From contig NC_086367.1 in the NCBI RefSeq assembly GCF_036324505.1, positions 23,821,078-23,885,077 of the forward strand: a stretch of 64,000 nucleotides of DNA, given 5' to 3'. This stretch comes from Eleginops maclovinus. Its lineage: Eukaryota > Chordata > Actinopteri > Perciformes > Eleginopidae. The notes beneath the pieces were generated by a model. That model saw nothing but the letters and a program-made list of their open reading frames with translations, did not search any database and had not been told where the DNA came from. Shown piece after piece: positions 12,931-35,700 of this stretch. The number at the start of each line of letters is the position of its first letter. The first letter of the stretch is position 1. Position numbers and translations under genes: made by a program.

Positions 12931-13625
12931 ATCCCGTGAATGCATCATTGCCGCACAGCTAGCATGCTAACTCAAAAGAGCCAAAGCTAAATGGCAAGTT
13001 ATTAAAACTACACTGCATTGTTTCTGTTGCAAATACATGGATATAAATGGGTTATAACGATGAATCAGTAGCTGGGATTTGTGATGGTCTCGTAAAAGAA
13101 AACAAAGTCGGTTTAGGGATAAACTCCATCCATACTAAAGCTAACAGGCTAGCTGGTTATTAAAGGGAAGGAGGCTGAAAACAAACCGTTTGAAACGAAG
13201 GACTGATAAGAGTTCATGCACTAAAAACATGTAAATGGCAGTATTAACAACAAATAACAACCAAAGGACAACGTAAACACTGAGTATGTTCATTTAAATG
13301 TACAAATACTATGAATAAATATGTCTATGTACAAATATGAGTCCAAAGTAGGTAGAAAATTGATCCAGACAAAATCCCGTGAATGCACCATTGCTGCACA
13401 GTTAGCATGCTAACTCAAAGGTGCTGAAGCTAAATGGTAAATTATTATCACACAACTGCATCGTTTCTGTTACAAATAAATGAACATAAATGAGTTATTA
13501 AAGGAGTCATCAGCTGTCGGGTTTTCTGTTGTCACAAAGTAAACAGTTCAGGATAATCTGCAGCAATGCTAAAGCTAACAGGCTAGCTGGCTTTTAAAGG
13601 GGAAAGAGGCTGAAAACAAACCGTT
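12931..13625. repeat. Diverged direct duplication upstream of golga5
   Basis: Two copies of about 250-260 bp, at 12931-13191 and 13374-13625. They share ATCCCGTGAATGCA, TAGCATGCTAACTCAAA, AAAGCTAACAGGCTAGCTGG and GGCTGAAAACAAACCGTT. They lie in the presumed golga5 5' leader/first-intron region. A first noncoding exon and promoter probably lie near 13650-13850, where the sequence becomes GC-richer. Confidence 0.85.
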
Positions 13626-13854
13626 CAAAAAGAAGTCCAAATATCCAAGGTGTCTCAGCTAAAGCCGGGGTGAACTGGAGGACGTGAGAGAGAAACACCG
13701 TGGTGATAAACAGAAACAAATGTCATTATCTGTCAGAGAGGATCTTCTTCTCAATACGTGGAGCAGGAAGCGCAGCGAGGACCCCACAACAGAGCGACCG
13801 TAGGGGCGCCTGATCAGAAACCCGCCAGTTCTGTTTTTCACACTCATGATCAGA

Positions 13855-14302
13855 GGTGGAAAGTAACTAGGGACATTTATTCTATTCTATACTTAAATAA
13901 TTAAGAGGTGCGTTTACTTTACTTGAGTATTTCTATTCTATGCCACTTTGTACTTTTATTCCACTACATGTATTTAATCCCTTTAGTTACTTTACAGATT
14001 AGGATGAATGATGGAAACATAACCAGCCCTTAAATCAGACTGTAGTTCACCTGCAGTAAATCCAGCAGCTACCCTGCAGTATACAAAGCCATTCAAACTA
14101 GCTGCACCTTTACCAGCTCTGAGAACACTTTAATGATCAATCATTATAAAACATATCAGAGATATTATTCTGAAATGGACCAATCAGACAATGACTACTT
14201 TTACTGTCGCTACTTTAAGTACATTTAGAGGAGAGTACTTTCTACTTTCACTGGAGGAACATTTAGAATACTTTCACTGTGACAGAGTATTCCTACACTC
14301 TG
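13855..14302 (+). mobile_element. Dispersed fish element carrying the 32-bp array
   Basis: It starts AGAGGTGGAAAGTAACTA, a terminus I recognise as very abundant in teleost genomes (probably a nonautonomous DNA element). It continues through TTTACTTGAGTATTTCTATT. Its right part (14032-14302) is nearly identical, in reverse complement, to 39198-39467. The 32-bp array starts at its right edge. Confidence 0.7.
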
Positions 14303-15363
14303 GTACTTCTACTTTACTCAAGTACAAGACCTGAGTACTTCTACTTTACTCAAGTACAAGACCTGAGTACTTCTACTTTACTCAAGTACAAGATCTGAGT
14401 ACTTCTACTTTACTCAAGTACAAGACCTGAGTACTTCTACTTTACTCAAGTACAAGACCTGAGTACTTCTACTTTACTCAAGAACAAGATCTGAGTACTT
14501 CTACTTTACTCAAGTACAAGACCTGAGTACTTCTACTTTACTCAAGAACAAGACCTGAGTACTTCTACTTTTACTAAAGAACAAGATCTGAGTACTTCTA
14601 CTTTACTCAAGTACAAGACCTGAGTACTTCTACTTTACTCAAGTACAAGACCTGAGTACTTCTACTTTACTCAAGTACAAGATCTGAGTACTTCTACTTT
14701 ACTCAAGTACAAGACCTGAGTACTTCTACTTTACTCAAGTACAAGACCTGAGTACTTCTACTTTACTCAAGAACAAGATCTGAGTACTTCTACTTTACTC
14801 AAGTACAAGACCTGAGTACTTCTACTTTACTCAAGAACAAGACCTGAGTACTTCTACTTTTACTAAAGAACAAGATCTGAGTACTTCTACTTTACTCAAG
14901 AACAAGACCTGAGTACTTCTACTTTACTCAAGTACAAGACCTGAGTACTTCTACTTTACTCAAGTACAAGACCTGAGTACTTCTACTTTTACTAAAGAAC
15001 AAGATCTGAGTACTTCTACTTTACTCAAGTACAAGACCTGAGTACTTCTACTTTACTCAAGTACAAGACCTGAGTACTTCTACTTTACTCAAGTACAAGA
15101 CCTGAGTACTTCTACTTTACTCAAGTACAAGACCTGAGTACTTCTACTTTAATCAAGTACAAGACCTGAGTACTTCTACTTTTACTAAAGAACAAGATCT
15201 GAGTACTTCTACTTTACTCAAGTACAAGACCTGAGTACTTCTACTTTACTCAAGTACAAGACCTGAGTACTTCTACTTTACTCAAGTACAAGACCTGAGT
15301 ACTTCTACTTTACCCAAGAACAAGATCTGAGTACTTCTACTTTACTCAAGAACAAGATCTGAG
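14303..15363. repeat. 32-bp minisatellite, about 33 copies, between golga5 and rtf1
   Basis: The unit reads GTACTTCTACTTTACTCAAG then TACAAGACCTGA, with variants GATCTGA, AAGAACAAG and an extra-T form CTTTTACTAAAG. GTACTT and AAGTAC are inverted within the unit. The reverse complement of the same unit forms the array at 36676-39197. Confidence 0.95.
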
Positions 15364-15489
15364 GAATAACTTCAGAGGCCAGGATGAGCTGGAGAGGGGA
15401 GGAGATCCTAGAACTAACAATCGGAAATTTCAAAATAAAAGCACAACAACAAAAGACATGATGACACCTGCGTTATGAAACAGTGCCTC

Positions 15490-15495
15490 TTTATT
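15490..15495 (-). terminator. rtf1 polyadenylation signal
   Basis: Minus-strand AATAAA about 990 bp downstream of the rtf1 stop, giving a 3' UTR of roughly 1 kb that contains the long GT repeat. Cleavage is expected near 15465-15480. Confidence 0.6.
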
Positions 15496-16173
15496 TTTTC
15501 CGCACTCACTCCAAAATGCATATTTACATGGCATGCCACATCAAAACAGGAACTGACTATGGACACAATGGAAAACGTATAGAATCTGCTCTGGGAGGAA
15601 AAGGGAAGTTTCTCCTGTGAACTACCAACAAAGAGAGACCAGGAAGGAAGATTCAACACCTTTACGAAGCGGGCCAGTCATAGAAAAAGGTTCCTGTTAA
15701 ATTGTGTCGTTTCAAAGACTGATAAAAAGTGATCAATGTCCGGCATCAGAGATCATCTACACTCCATGTTAAAAAAAAAAGAAGGGGGGGGGGGTTTACA
15801 ACAGTAATGAATTGTGGTTTGGACAAAGCTGCTCAACTCCTCTCGATATCCAGTCCAGTAATTTCAAAATGCCTCAATAATCTAAATCTTCTAAAAAATA
15901 TTGTCCTTGTTAATCCACAAGCGCTGCGTCCTTTCGGAGGAAAAAGACAAACACTGAGAAGATCCGAAAAAGAGGGAGGGGGGGGGAACCGAAGTTAAAT
16001 ACAACAACTCAATATACAAGTGTGTGTGATAATGATGCAAAAATAACTGAACAACAAATATCAGGTTTCTGCTGAGAGTCCTTAGTCGTCGCTCATCAGT
16101 ATTTCCTGTGTCGCATGAACAGTCCGCTGGATCCACATTCAGATTCATACATTCACATACACGTCCTCTGGGG

Positions 16174-16429
<256 letters not shown>

Positions 16430-16480
16430 CTGCACAGCCAGGTACACATGCAGTGTGTTTTCTGTAGATGTAGTCCCACA

Positions 16481-26121
<9,641 letters not shown>

Positions 26122-26197
26122 GATGAGAGAAGCTAACCTGCTAGCTACCCCTGTGTCGTCTAAATGCTAACTGCAGTCAGTCACACAAAGGCAGCAC

Positions 26198-26209
26198 TGC
26201 GCATGCGCG
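26198..26209. promoter_or_regulatory. NRF1-type site in the rtf1 promoter
   Basis: TGCGCATGCGCG is a perfect palindromic NRF1 consensus, 77 bp upstream of the rtf1 ATG, with an inverted CCAAT (ATTGG) at 26215. It marks the likely core promoter. Confidence 0.7.
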
Positions 26210-26229
26210 GTAGTATTGGTACCATATTG

Positions 26230-27990
26230 AATCTGAATTAGTTTTTAATTTTATTTACCTTATGTTCATTTGTATTACTTTATACTTCAACCCTTGAAGT
26301 GAATTGTCTCGTATACAAAATATATGATGTTCATATATGTTCTTGAATGAATAAAGGAGAAAAAGAAGCAGTGCTTTATCACTGTTAAAAAAATACATTT
26401 GATAAATGTCGCAAAACTGATTTTAAAATGTACAGTGCTAAAGCAAGTAAAGAGCAAAAGACGAGCCTAATATTATTAAGAAGCACGCATAAAAATATTG
26501 AACATAAAAGTAGAAATTACACAATTTAGAATTTACAAAATACATGGAATATCAAAATAATACAACATTCACATCAGTTATATAATACAATTAAAGACAA
26601 ATAAGTACAAAACATGGCAAAAGAAATACAGCAATTTAAGCAAAACTAAGAGACATATATGTATAGCATATTCAGGTATTGTGACCCTAAAAAAAACAAA
26701 GTTTGGGGACATTAATAAAGATGTATTTTTTACATACAGTACAAGTGATTGTAGCGACGTACAATTAGTGTTTATAAAATAAGATAAGATATACTTTATT
26801 TATCCAAATTTGGGAAATGTTCAGTCACAGCAATATAAATAATGCATTGCACATGAATGAGAAGTAAATCAAATCAAAATCAAACGCAAAACAGTGAATA
26901 TATATATAATATCAATAATGAATTTACATTGCACATTGCAGGTTTAATGCACAACACAGTTGGATTTCATATATATGTATATTTTTAAGTGAAATACAAC
27001 TCATATTAACGCTTTTTATAATCAAGCTTTATTATTTAGAGTGTAAATAAATACAATTGTGCAAAAATGCGATGGTATTGACAGTCAGCTGATAGCGGAA
27101 CTATATATTACCAGAGTGAGTGCGTCAGTCCGGACGGAAATCACTGGTGCACATTAGCTACCTTCAAGGTCCATGGTAACTCAACCTTCTGGAGCTAAAT
27201 GTGTTAAAGTAAACATCAATAATATACATGATTTAAATCCACAACAGTGATTAAAGAAGAGAGCTGAATGAGAAACCGTACTCTGTGAAATATCCAGCCG
27301 TCAGCGTCTGGTTCAGCATGATCACAGTGAGTAGAGACAGATCATGGTTTACATTTACAGTTAGTATTATTTACAGTAATGTTGATCAGGGGTTTAAAGC
27401 CATGCATTGAGACGTTAGGATGGGATACTATTGGACAGAATACTTGGAAATGTGTGAATATAAATGGCATGACCGAAATAGGTGTACCGTAATCCATTGG
27501 TTTCCAAAAATCTGGATTACATTCAGCACTGCTCTGAAACGGTTTTACTCTAATCAAAATAATACTGAAAAAGATATGCTGCTTTATTTTTGTCTAATGG
27601 TCCAATTTACAATTTCTTTTAATATAATTCTTTATTATAGATTATCAGATTATTTTATTGATTACTTGTTATGAATTGACTGTACGAATCAAATGTCAGA
27701 AAATTCTCCAAGACCAAGTGAATGTGTTTTAAGGGTCTTCTTTTGTCAGTTCAAAACACAAAGATACTCAGTTTAATTTGATGTATTACCTAGAAAATGC
27801 AGCAATTCTCCATATTTGAAAAACAGCATTTAAAGACAATTCCTCTTGAAAAATGACTGGTTTGATTTTTTCATCATCAAAATAGTTGATGTTATTTTGT
27901 GTCTAAGGATTCTCCATGACTCGTTGCGGCGCGGATTGAGTTTTGTATCGGGTTAAATATCCATAATGACCCTGTACTGAAAGTAACAAC
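26230..27990. other. rtf1-ndufaf1 divergent spacer
   Basis: AT-rich spacer with a LINE 3' tail at about 26770-26900 (TTTATTTATCCAAATTTGGG). I find no supported coding exon. The ndufaf1 promoter or a 5' exon may lie here. A pyrimidine-rich acceptor-like TCCCTCCCCCAG at about 28000-28011 precedes the ndufaf1 ATG. Confidence 0.5.
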
Positions 27991-28038
27991 TTTTCTGCTC
28001 CCTCCCCCAGCTCTGAATCGTCCACATCCCCGTCTGAA

Positions 28039-31000
28039 ATGTCTCTACCTAAGCTGGCCCGCATCCCCTCGGCGAGGCTGCTGACCTCCATCCTCCCCCA
28101 CCAGCTGCTGCAACCCCCGCCCCACCCCTCTCACCGTCCCCTGCAGGACTAAGATCCAGAAGGACTACAGACGTCCCGGCCAACCCAAAGAACACAAATT
28201 CCCCTTTCAGCCCGTCAACTTCAGCTTCTCGAAGGGAATCGAGGGCATCAAGAAGCATTTCACGCTGCTGAAGAAGGAGTTCTCTGAGCGGCTGGTGGGT
28301 CCGGAGGGGAAGCCCCTCCTCGAACACCTCCTGGAGCAGAACCTGGTGATCTGGGAGTTCAGGGGTCCGGAGAGCCTGGAGCAGTGGACCGTGTCGTCGG
28401 ATCAGGAGATAGGAGGACAGAGTGAAGCGCTCCTGAAGCTGGGCAGGAACGATAACACCTGTTTCCTGTACGGGGCGCTGAGGTCCACCCCCCCGAGGGA
28501 CGGAGAGACGCGGTACAGCGGATACTGCAGCATGCGCTCAAAGAAACTCCTGGTGAGAGCTCTAAAAATGTATCCTCCTGACGTTTATGCATCATATAAC
28601 CTCTGATCAGTTACTAGAACAGTATCCAGGGCCACCTTTTCTCTGGACTTTACATTTACAGCTCACAGGGGTCATACAAAGTCCTGAAATCTGAGATTAA
28701 ACAATGCTGGCGTCACATTTTCTATCAAGGAATCTGTAAACTTGCAGTTACATTTATAGCAACATTTTAGATGCAATTATAGAGCCATAACATCTGGAAA
28801 CAGATGTTTAAAGCACCTTCAAAATGCTTTAATTATTAATCTAAATGCTGTACGAAAAGTGAGGCAATATGTTTGAATTTAGAATACTTTTAGAAGGTTT
28901 CCCCGACGTAAATGTATTCTTGGCTATGGAAGAGAAGTCTTGGGAAAACAACATTTCCAGAACATGTTATTAAAGTTAAATGAACTACTTTTGTTTATTT
29001 ATGTACATTTTTTCACATGAAGCTGGATTTTAATCTGTACTTTTTTTGTACAAACAAATTCTGGAAATATTTCAGCGTGACTTTATAGATTTAATTTAAA
29101 GAAATGTATTTATTGTTTGTCTTTACAAAGAGAGGTATTTAATTAGTTTAAAAATAGAAAACATGTCATTTTTTGAATGTAAAATATATATTATAGGAGT
29201 TTTCTTTTGCTCTACTTATTATTATTTATTCCCAACACTGGCTGGTTCCTACTCTGTGGTTTATCCATGTCTTTGCCTTAAAACCTGCCCCCACTGAAGG
29301 TCTGTAAGTCCTCCACTGTCCCTGAATGATGGCAGTAATTGATACAGCTTCCCCGTCCGTCTCTCCTAGGCTTCGTTTGACAGAAAGAAGCACCACGACT
29401 GGTCCACCTTCAACACCCTGCATCTACGAGTGCGAGGAGACGGCCGGCCATGGATGATCAACATCGCCACTGAGACGTACTTCTCTCACCAGAAAGACGA
29501 CATCTACACCTACTTCCTGTACACCAGGGGGGGGCCCTACTGGCAGGACGTCAAAGTGAGCAGAGAGGAATTAAAATGTCACACATTTAGAGTTCACAAA
29601 GATGCTTAAATGTGCTTTATGTTCAGGTGTGTATCAGTATGTAGAGTCTCTACTTTAAAGAGTCCTCTCCTGCTGATGTTCAGGTGTATATCAGTATGTA
29701 GAGTCTCTACTTTAAAGAGTCCTCTCCTGCTGATGTTCAGGTGTGTATCAGTATGTAGAGTCTCTACTTTAAAGAGTCCTCTCCTGCTGATGTTCAGGTG
29801 TATATCAGTATGTAGTGTCTCTACTTTAAAGAGTCCTCTCCTGCTGATGTTCAGGTGTATCTCAGTATGTAGTGTCTCTACTTTAAAGAGTCCTCTCCTG
29901 CTGATGTTCAGGTGTATATCAGTATGTAGTGTCTCTACTTTAAAGAGTCCTCTCCTGCTGATGTTCAGGTGTGTATCAGTATGTAGAGTCTCTACTTTAA
30001 AGAGTCCTCTCCTGCTGATGTTCAGGTGTATATCAGTATGTAGAGTCTCTACTTTAAAGAGTCCTCTCCTGCTGATGTTCAGGTGTATCTCAGTATGTAG
30101 TGTCTCTACTTTAAAGAGTCCTCTCCTGCTGATGTTCAGGTGTATATCAGTATGTAGTGTCTCTACTTTAAAGAGTCCTCTCCTGCTGATGTTCAGGTGT
30201 ATATCAGTATGTAGTGTCTCTACTTTAAAGAGTCCTCTCCTGCTGATGTTCAGGTGTATATCAGTATGTAGTGTCTCTACTTTAAAGAGTCCTCTCCTGC
30301 TGATGTTCAGGTGTATATCAGTATGTAGTGTCTCTACTTTAAAGAGTCCTCTCCTGCTGATGTTCAGGTGTATATCAGTATGTAGTGTCTCTACTTTAAA
30401 GAGTCCTCTCCTGCTGATGTTCAGGTGTATATCAGTATGTAGTGTCTCTACTTTAAAGAGTCCTCTCCTGCTGATGTTCAGGTGTATATCAGTATGTAGA
30501 GTCTCTACTTTAAAGAGTCCTCTCCTGCTGATGTTCAGGTGTATATCAGTATGTAGAGTCTCTACTTTAAAGAGTCCTCTCCTGCTGATGTTCAGGTGTA
30601 TATCAGTATGTAGAGTCTCTACTTTAAAGAGTCCTCTCCTGCTGATGTTCAGGTGTGTATCAGTATGTAGAGTCTCTACTTTAAAGAGTCCTCTCCTGCT
30701 GATGTTCAGGTGTATATCAGTATGTAGAGTCTCTACTTTAAAGAGTCCTCTCCTGCTGATGTTCAGGTGTATATCAGTATGTAGCGTCTCTACTTTAAAG
30801 AGTCCTCTCCTGCTGATGTTCAGGTGTATATCAGTATGTAGTGTCTCTACTTTAAAGAGTCCTCTCCTGCTGATGTTCAGGTGTATATCAGTATGTAGCG
30901 TCTCTACTTTAAAGAGTCCTCTCCTGCTGATGTTCAGGTGTATATCAGTATGTAGTGTCTCTACTTTAAAGAGTCCTCTCCTGCTGATGTTCAGGTGTAT

Positions 31001-31916
31001 ATCAGTATGTAGTGTCTCTACTTTAAAGAGTCCTCTCCTGCTGATATTCAGGTGTATATCAGTATGTAGTGTCTCTACTTTAAAGAGTCCTCTCCTGCTG
31101 ATGTTCAGGTGTATATCAGTATGTAGAGTCTCTACTTTAAAGAGTCCTCTCCTGCTGATGTTCAGGTGTATATCAGTATGTAGCGTCTCTACTTTAAAGA
31201 GTCCTCTCCTGCTGATGTTCAGGTGTGTATCAGTATGTAGCGTCTCTACTTTAAAGAGTCCTCTCCTGCTGATGTTCAGGTGTATATCAGTATGTAGCGT
31301 CTCTACTTTAAAGAGTCCTCTCCTGCTGATGTTCAGGTGTATATCAGTATGTAGTGTCTCTACTTTAAAGAGTCCTCTCCTGCTGATGTTCAGGTGTATA
31401 TCAGTATGTAGTGTCTCTACTTTAAAGAGTCCTCTCCTGCTTAAAGCTCTTTATTTTTTTCATACTGGCTGTGCTGCAGCACCTCTTTTCACCCTCTGTC
31501 TGAAACCAGAGCCCACCGGGATTTCAGACCCGCCTTTTTGTTTGTTTTATATGAAATGTGAGCAGTTATTCTAACACTTTCCTCTGATCAATTCCAGATA
31601 CCTTTCTCCAAGTTCTTCCTATCACACCGCGGGAGAATACAAGACGACCAGCATCCCATCTGGCTGGACAAGGTAAAGCAAACATCAAGTAATAACTAAA
31701 TGAAGCTACGACAGATGGTCCTTCCCCAGTGAGTGGAGCTCAGTAACACCGCTGACCCCCTCCTCGTGTTTACAGGTGAACACCATTGGATTCACGCTGG
31801 GGGATAAAGCAGACGGACCCTTTCAGCTGGAGATTGATTTTGTCGGTGTGTCTAAAGACTACGCTCACACGGAGGAGTTTGCCTACGAGATGTACGAGAG
31901 GAATCCTAAAAACTGA
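28039..31916 (+). CDS. ndufaf1: ndufaf1 / CIA30, mitochondrial complex I assembly factor (one-base frame break near the N-terminus)
   Basis: Matrix-side assembly chaperone for NADH:ubiquinone oxidoreductase. Exons: 28039-28552, 29370-29555, 31598-31672, 31776-31916. From [17 protein letters not shown] onward the CIA30 domain is clear: [69 protein letters not shown] and [13 protein letters not shown]. The first ATG (28039) opens a plausible mitochondrial presequence ([18 protein letters not shown], basic and non-acidic). That frame stops at TAA 28150-28152, while the CIA30 frame is shifted by one. The C-rich run at 28137-28142 is the likely indel site. Alternatively, CCCCTGCAG at 28138-28146 is the acceptor of an intron from an unseen 5' exon. 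Corrected length would be about 304 aa (human 327). Intron 2 contains the 57-bp array. Confidence 0.9.
28553..29369. other. ndufaf1 intron 1, no gene seen
   Basis: AT-rich 817-bp intron with a canonical GTGAGA donor and CTCTCCTAG acceptor. I see no further structure in it. Confidence 0.7.
29620..31440 (+). repeat. 57-bp minisatellite, about 32 copies, in ndufaf1 intron 2
   Basis: Same unit and same A/T/C variable site as the trip11 intron 2 array, in the transcription direction. Each copy joins CTGCTGATGTTCAG to GTGTATATC, so it contains branch-point-like, acceptor-like and donor-like motifs in series. Because 57 is divisible by 3 the array is open in one frame (19 residues per copy), but nothing supports translation. 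Confidence 0.97.
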
Positions 31917-31972
31917 GAGCAACCGAGACAATATGAACTATGGTTGAGCAATAGCAGCTTTAAATAACCACC

Positions 31973-31978
31973 AATAAA
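31973..31978 (+). terminator. ndufaf1 polyadenylation signal
   Basis: AATAAA 56 bp after the ndufaf1 stop. The gene converges on nusap1, whose stop lies about 600 bp to the right. Confidence 0.75.
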
Positions 31979-32571
31979 GACATGCAGTCGACGACACCCT
32001 CGTCTTCCTGGAGAAACTTCTTTTTCTGTTTGTATTTCAGCACAATAACTGTTCTACTTCAGTAACATTGTACCTATAGAACTTTTTAAAGCCATATTTA
32101 GGTATTTTATAGTTGTGAAAATATCCAAATGTGATCAAGCACACATTTATGACTTCTCAATCTCAGTTATGTCACGTCAAAACCAAAGTTGTTTATGTTG
32201 TTGTTAAGAGGCCCTAATGTGCTTTTTAGGGGTTTCCAACTCCTCTAGTGTGTTTGCATGTAAATGGTCTGCAAAGGTAAAAATCCCTGTGTTCTGGGAG
32301 GAAAATGAAGGAAAGCAAACAAGGGAATATTTAGTATCAATGTCTTTTTATCAGCCGTTCCCAAAAAAAATCATAAAACAAAGCAAATCTCATTTTTAAG
32401 AACAAAAGTACCAGTAGAATTGTGTCCAAAATACACAGAAGCATCGCTAAGGCTAAAAACGAGGAAACACAGTGGGTAAAGAACAAGCAGAGGATTAGAG
32501 CTTCCTAAAAGTAGCCAGACAGTAAAATATTTACAGGAAAACAAGCTGTACAAACAAGCGGGATATTCTTT

Positions 32572-32716
32572 TTACACCATGACGAGGCCTCTCCGGGCCC
32601 CGAGCAGATTCTCCTTCTTCTGCTTCCGGACTTCCTCGTGCTTCACTCTCCTGTCCCCCCTGAAATATGAAAAACACAAGCATCCATGAGCGGCTGACGC
32701 TGTGTGTTGATATCAG

Positions 32717-32748
<32 letters not shown>

Positions 32749-35700
32749 CGCTTTGATGTTGAACCTACCGTGTCCCGACTTGGTGCTGTTTGTAGTTCTT
32801 CTGATGGGAGTTGGAGACCAGCGATTTGTTTGCTGCCGGGTTTTCGTTGGCGTCTGCGAGCGGCTTCAGTTTACCTTTAAAAATAACGTGTTTTAAAAAG
32901 CCATTTCTAAAGGATAATATACGTGGCTTTAAGGTCAATAAAAAAGCATTTAGGATTTCAATACTATATTTCAAGGTAGAAATTGAAGGTGGTTTTGTAC
33001 CTGTGTGCGGCTTGTATGAGAGGGGACGAGACAGACTGGCCTTCAGGTCAAAGGTCGGCTTCTTCTGTGTCCCGGGGGTGATTACAGCACTCGTGTTGCC
33101 GGTGAAAACAAAGGCTCCTTTGGAAGTGTCAAAAAGTTAACGCAATCACTCTATACTCTACTATATTCAGATGTAATGCTGAGGACTTAAAGGCAATGGT
33201 ACCTGGAGCTTTAGTGGCAGCGAAAGTCTTGACAGTTTTCTCTCCCTCAGCCGGGGTCTGCTTCAGTGGCGTGCTCGAGGCCCTGCACAGAGACATGCGC
33301 GCCGGCGTCTTCAGCAGAGATTTCTTATTCTCGTTGTCATGAGTGGCTTCAGAGAACCTGCAAACACACGCGACACATTTGTTAAATTACAGTTCCTTTC
33401 TTGTCGTGGATTCATTGCGTTTGCTTCTTCCTGTTTGTTGTGGTCGAGACAGGAAAGTATTTATCCCAGAGAGGCTGAGAGGTTGAAACATCACCAGACA
33501 CTGCTAGCTACTTGCTAAAGTTCCTGGAATGGTTTAATCATTTCCGTCCCAAAGTCCAAAGAAAGCCCCTCACCTCACGTTGATCCTGCGCGTGGAGAGG
33601 ACATGCGGTCTGAACAGAGCCGCCTCCTTCCCAGGTTTAGCTTTGCTGTTCCTGCGTTTGTCCTCGGCAGGTTTCTTGCTCGGCAGGATGGGGCTGAAAA
33701 TGGAGGCACGACTCTGGCTCGCCGGCTGCAGAATAAACGCACACAGGTGAGCACCTTCACGGCACAGGAAGTGATCGATATACTGCAGCTGGAGGTCATA
33801 CTCACCACTTTAGCTTTGGCATCGACTTTCTGCAGTTTGGTTTTTTCAGACAGAGGCTGAAAACAAAAACAGAACCCTTTAACAACACAGCAGGTGCTCC
33901 TACAGGTGAACACTTAAGTTGATCTGGATGATTATCACACACTGCTGAGCTTCTTTAAAATACCTTCAGTTCCTTAGCTGAGCTCCTCAAAGACTCCATC
34001 TGCTTAGTCTTTCTCTGGACATAAGAGTCGATGGACTCCATCTTGTTGAAGTGAGCCTCGTGGAGTTTCTTGAAGTCTAAAAAAAGACATTTATAAAAAG
34101 TTAACTGGAGGGTTTGTGGGGGTGAATCACTGCCTTGCTGCTGTGTGGTCTCAGAAGTTTTGGTTCTTAAGAGAGGAAGAGTACTTACTGGGAGTGATAG
34201 GCTTCAACATCAGCTTGTTCTTCGCCTGGAGTCGAGGGATTTTACCGGCTTTGGGAGCTTTCTCTGTGCAGATATTTAAAAAGTAGTTCAAATAAAGGAT
34301 GAGTATGTGATCAGAGTTGGAGTCAAGAAACATATGTTGCTTCTGACTGTCTGAGGGAACATGCTGTTCAATGCAAACATAATTTACCACTAACAAGTGT
34401 GCACTACTGACCTGCTTCCTCCTTAATGTCCGGCTGCTGCTCGCTGTCAGAGGTCTGGGGCTCCTGAGGAATCTCACTTTTATCAGAATCCTTGGCAGAG
34501 GACACTTTCCTCTTCTTAGCTCCACAGGGTGCAGCAGATGGGACCACATCCGTGTCAACCTTCAAAGAAACACCAGTTTTTAATCCTCTTGAATGCAAAA
34601 AGAACCGGCACTATGCAAAGAGAATCCTGCAGAGGGGTCCTAGTAACCACTGTGCATCTTTTTACCAATGAGGAATATGAATACACACGTTCAAGATGTT
34701 TTTTGAAATACATGGACTCTTCTTTACATGCTCTGGACCGAGAGCATTTATAAACACACGCTGTCACATTTCCTGAAATATTCAAATCTCTTAAAATGAT
34801 TCATAATGAGAAGCATTTCCTTCGTGTAACTGTGGGCTGCAGAAAATATGTTTACTTCAAAACTGGAAATCCTACAGTAATGCCAGGAAAAAACCAGAAA
34901 CTTGAAGAGTATTTTGATCATTTTCTGGATATCTTATCACCGTGAAATCCTTATTGTTGAACTTTCTAGGTTTATTAATACCAAACAGTTATGCATGATG
35001 TACCAAATATACCATAGGGTTAAAGGGGTTATTTTCTAGTACTTTATATCTCTGTTAAGTTGTAATGAAAAAAGGAATGTGAACTTCCGTATTCTATACA
35101 ACAAATCTTTCCAATAAATATATCTACTCCAAACAATTGCTCTTTAACTTGTCGAGTCAAACATTAGAGTTGAGTATGTGATGAAGAGTAATACCTGGGC
35201 GTCTCTCGGGGGTGACTTGTCCTCACACCCGGTCGCTGTCGCAGTATCAGAGAGTTTTCTCTTGGTACCGGTTCCTTTGCCCCGACGCGTGTTCACAAAC
35301 AAGGTGGGGCAGGAAACCTCTTCATTCTCCTCACCACTGTCCGGTGTCACAGCCTCATCTTCTTCCACAGCAGCAGGGACATCTTCCTCTTGCTCCTGAA
35401 AAACACCACAATAAAAACAACAACAACAACAAGAACACAAACACATGTTAAGATTAGATTTCTTCGGGTTGCAAACTGGGACATTTTCACAGCAGTGTGT
35501 TTAGCACATACACACATTGCACATACACAGTGAATACACACACTAACAGTAGAGAGATAGATCAATAGATACTACAATATAAAAAAGTCATCATAATAGA
35601 CAAACCTAACACCAAAAAATAAAAACATGGGATAATATACTCATTACACAAGTGGGTAAAGTAGTTGTAGATGCTTTACATTTAAATGAAATTAGGAAGG

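Noticed and set aside
29610..31574. 654-codon open frame of 19-residue repeats (and a 244-codon equivalent at 2680-3414 on the minus strand)
   Set aside because: It is open only because the minisatellite period (57) is divisible by three. It lies inside introns, with no independent promoter or protein-family resemblance.
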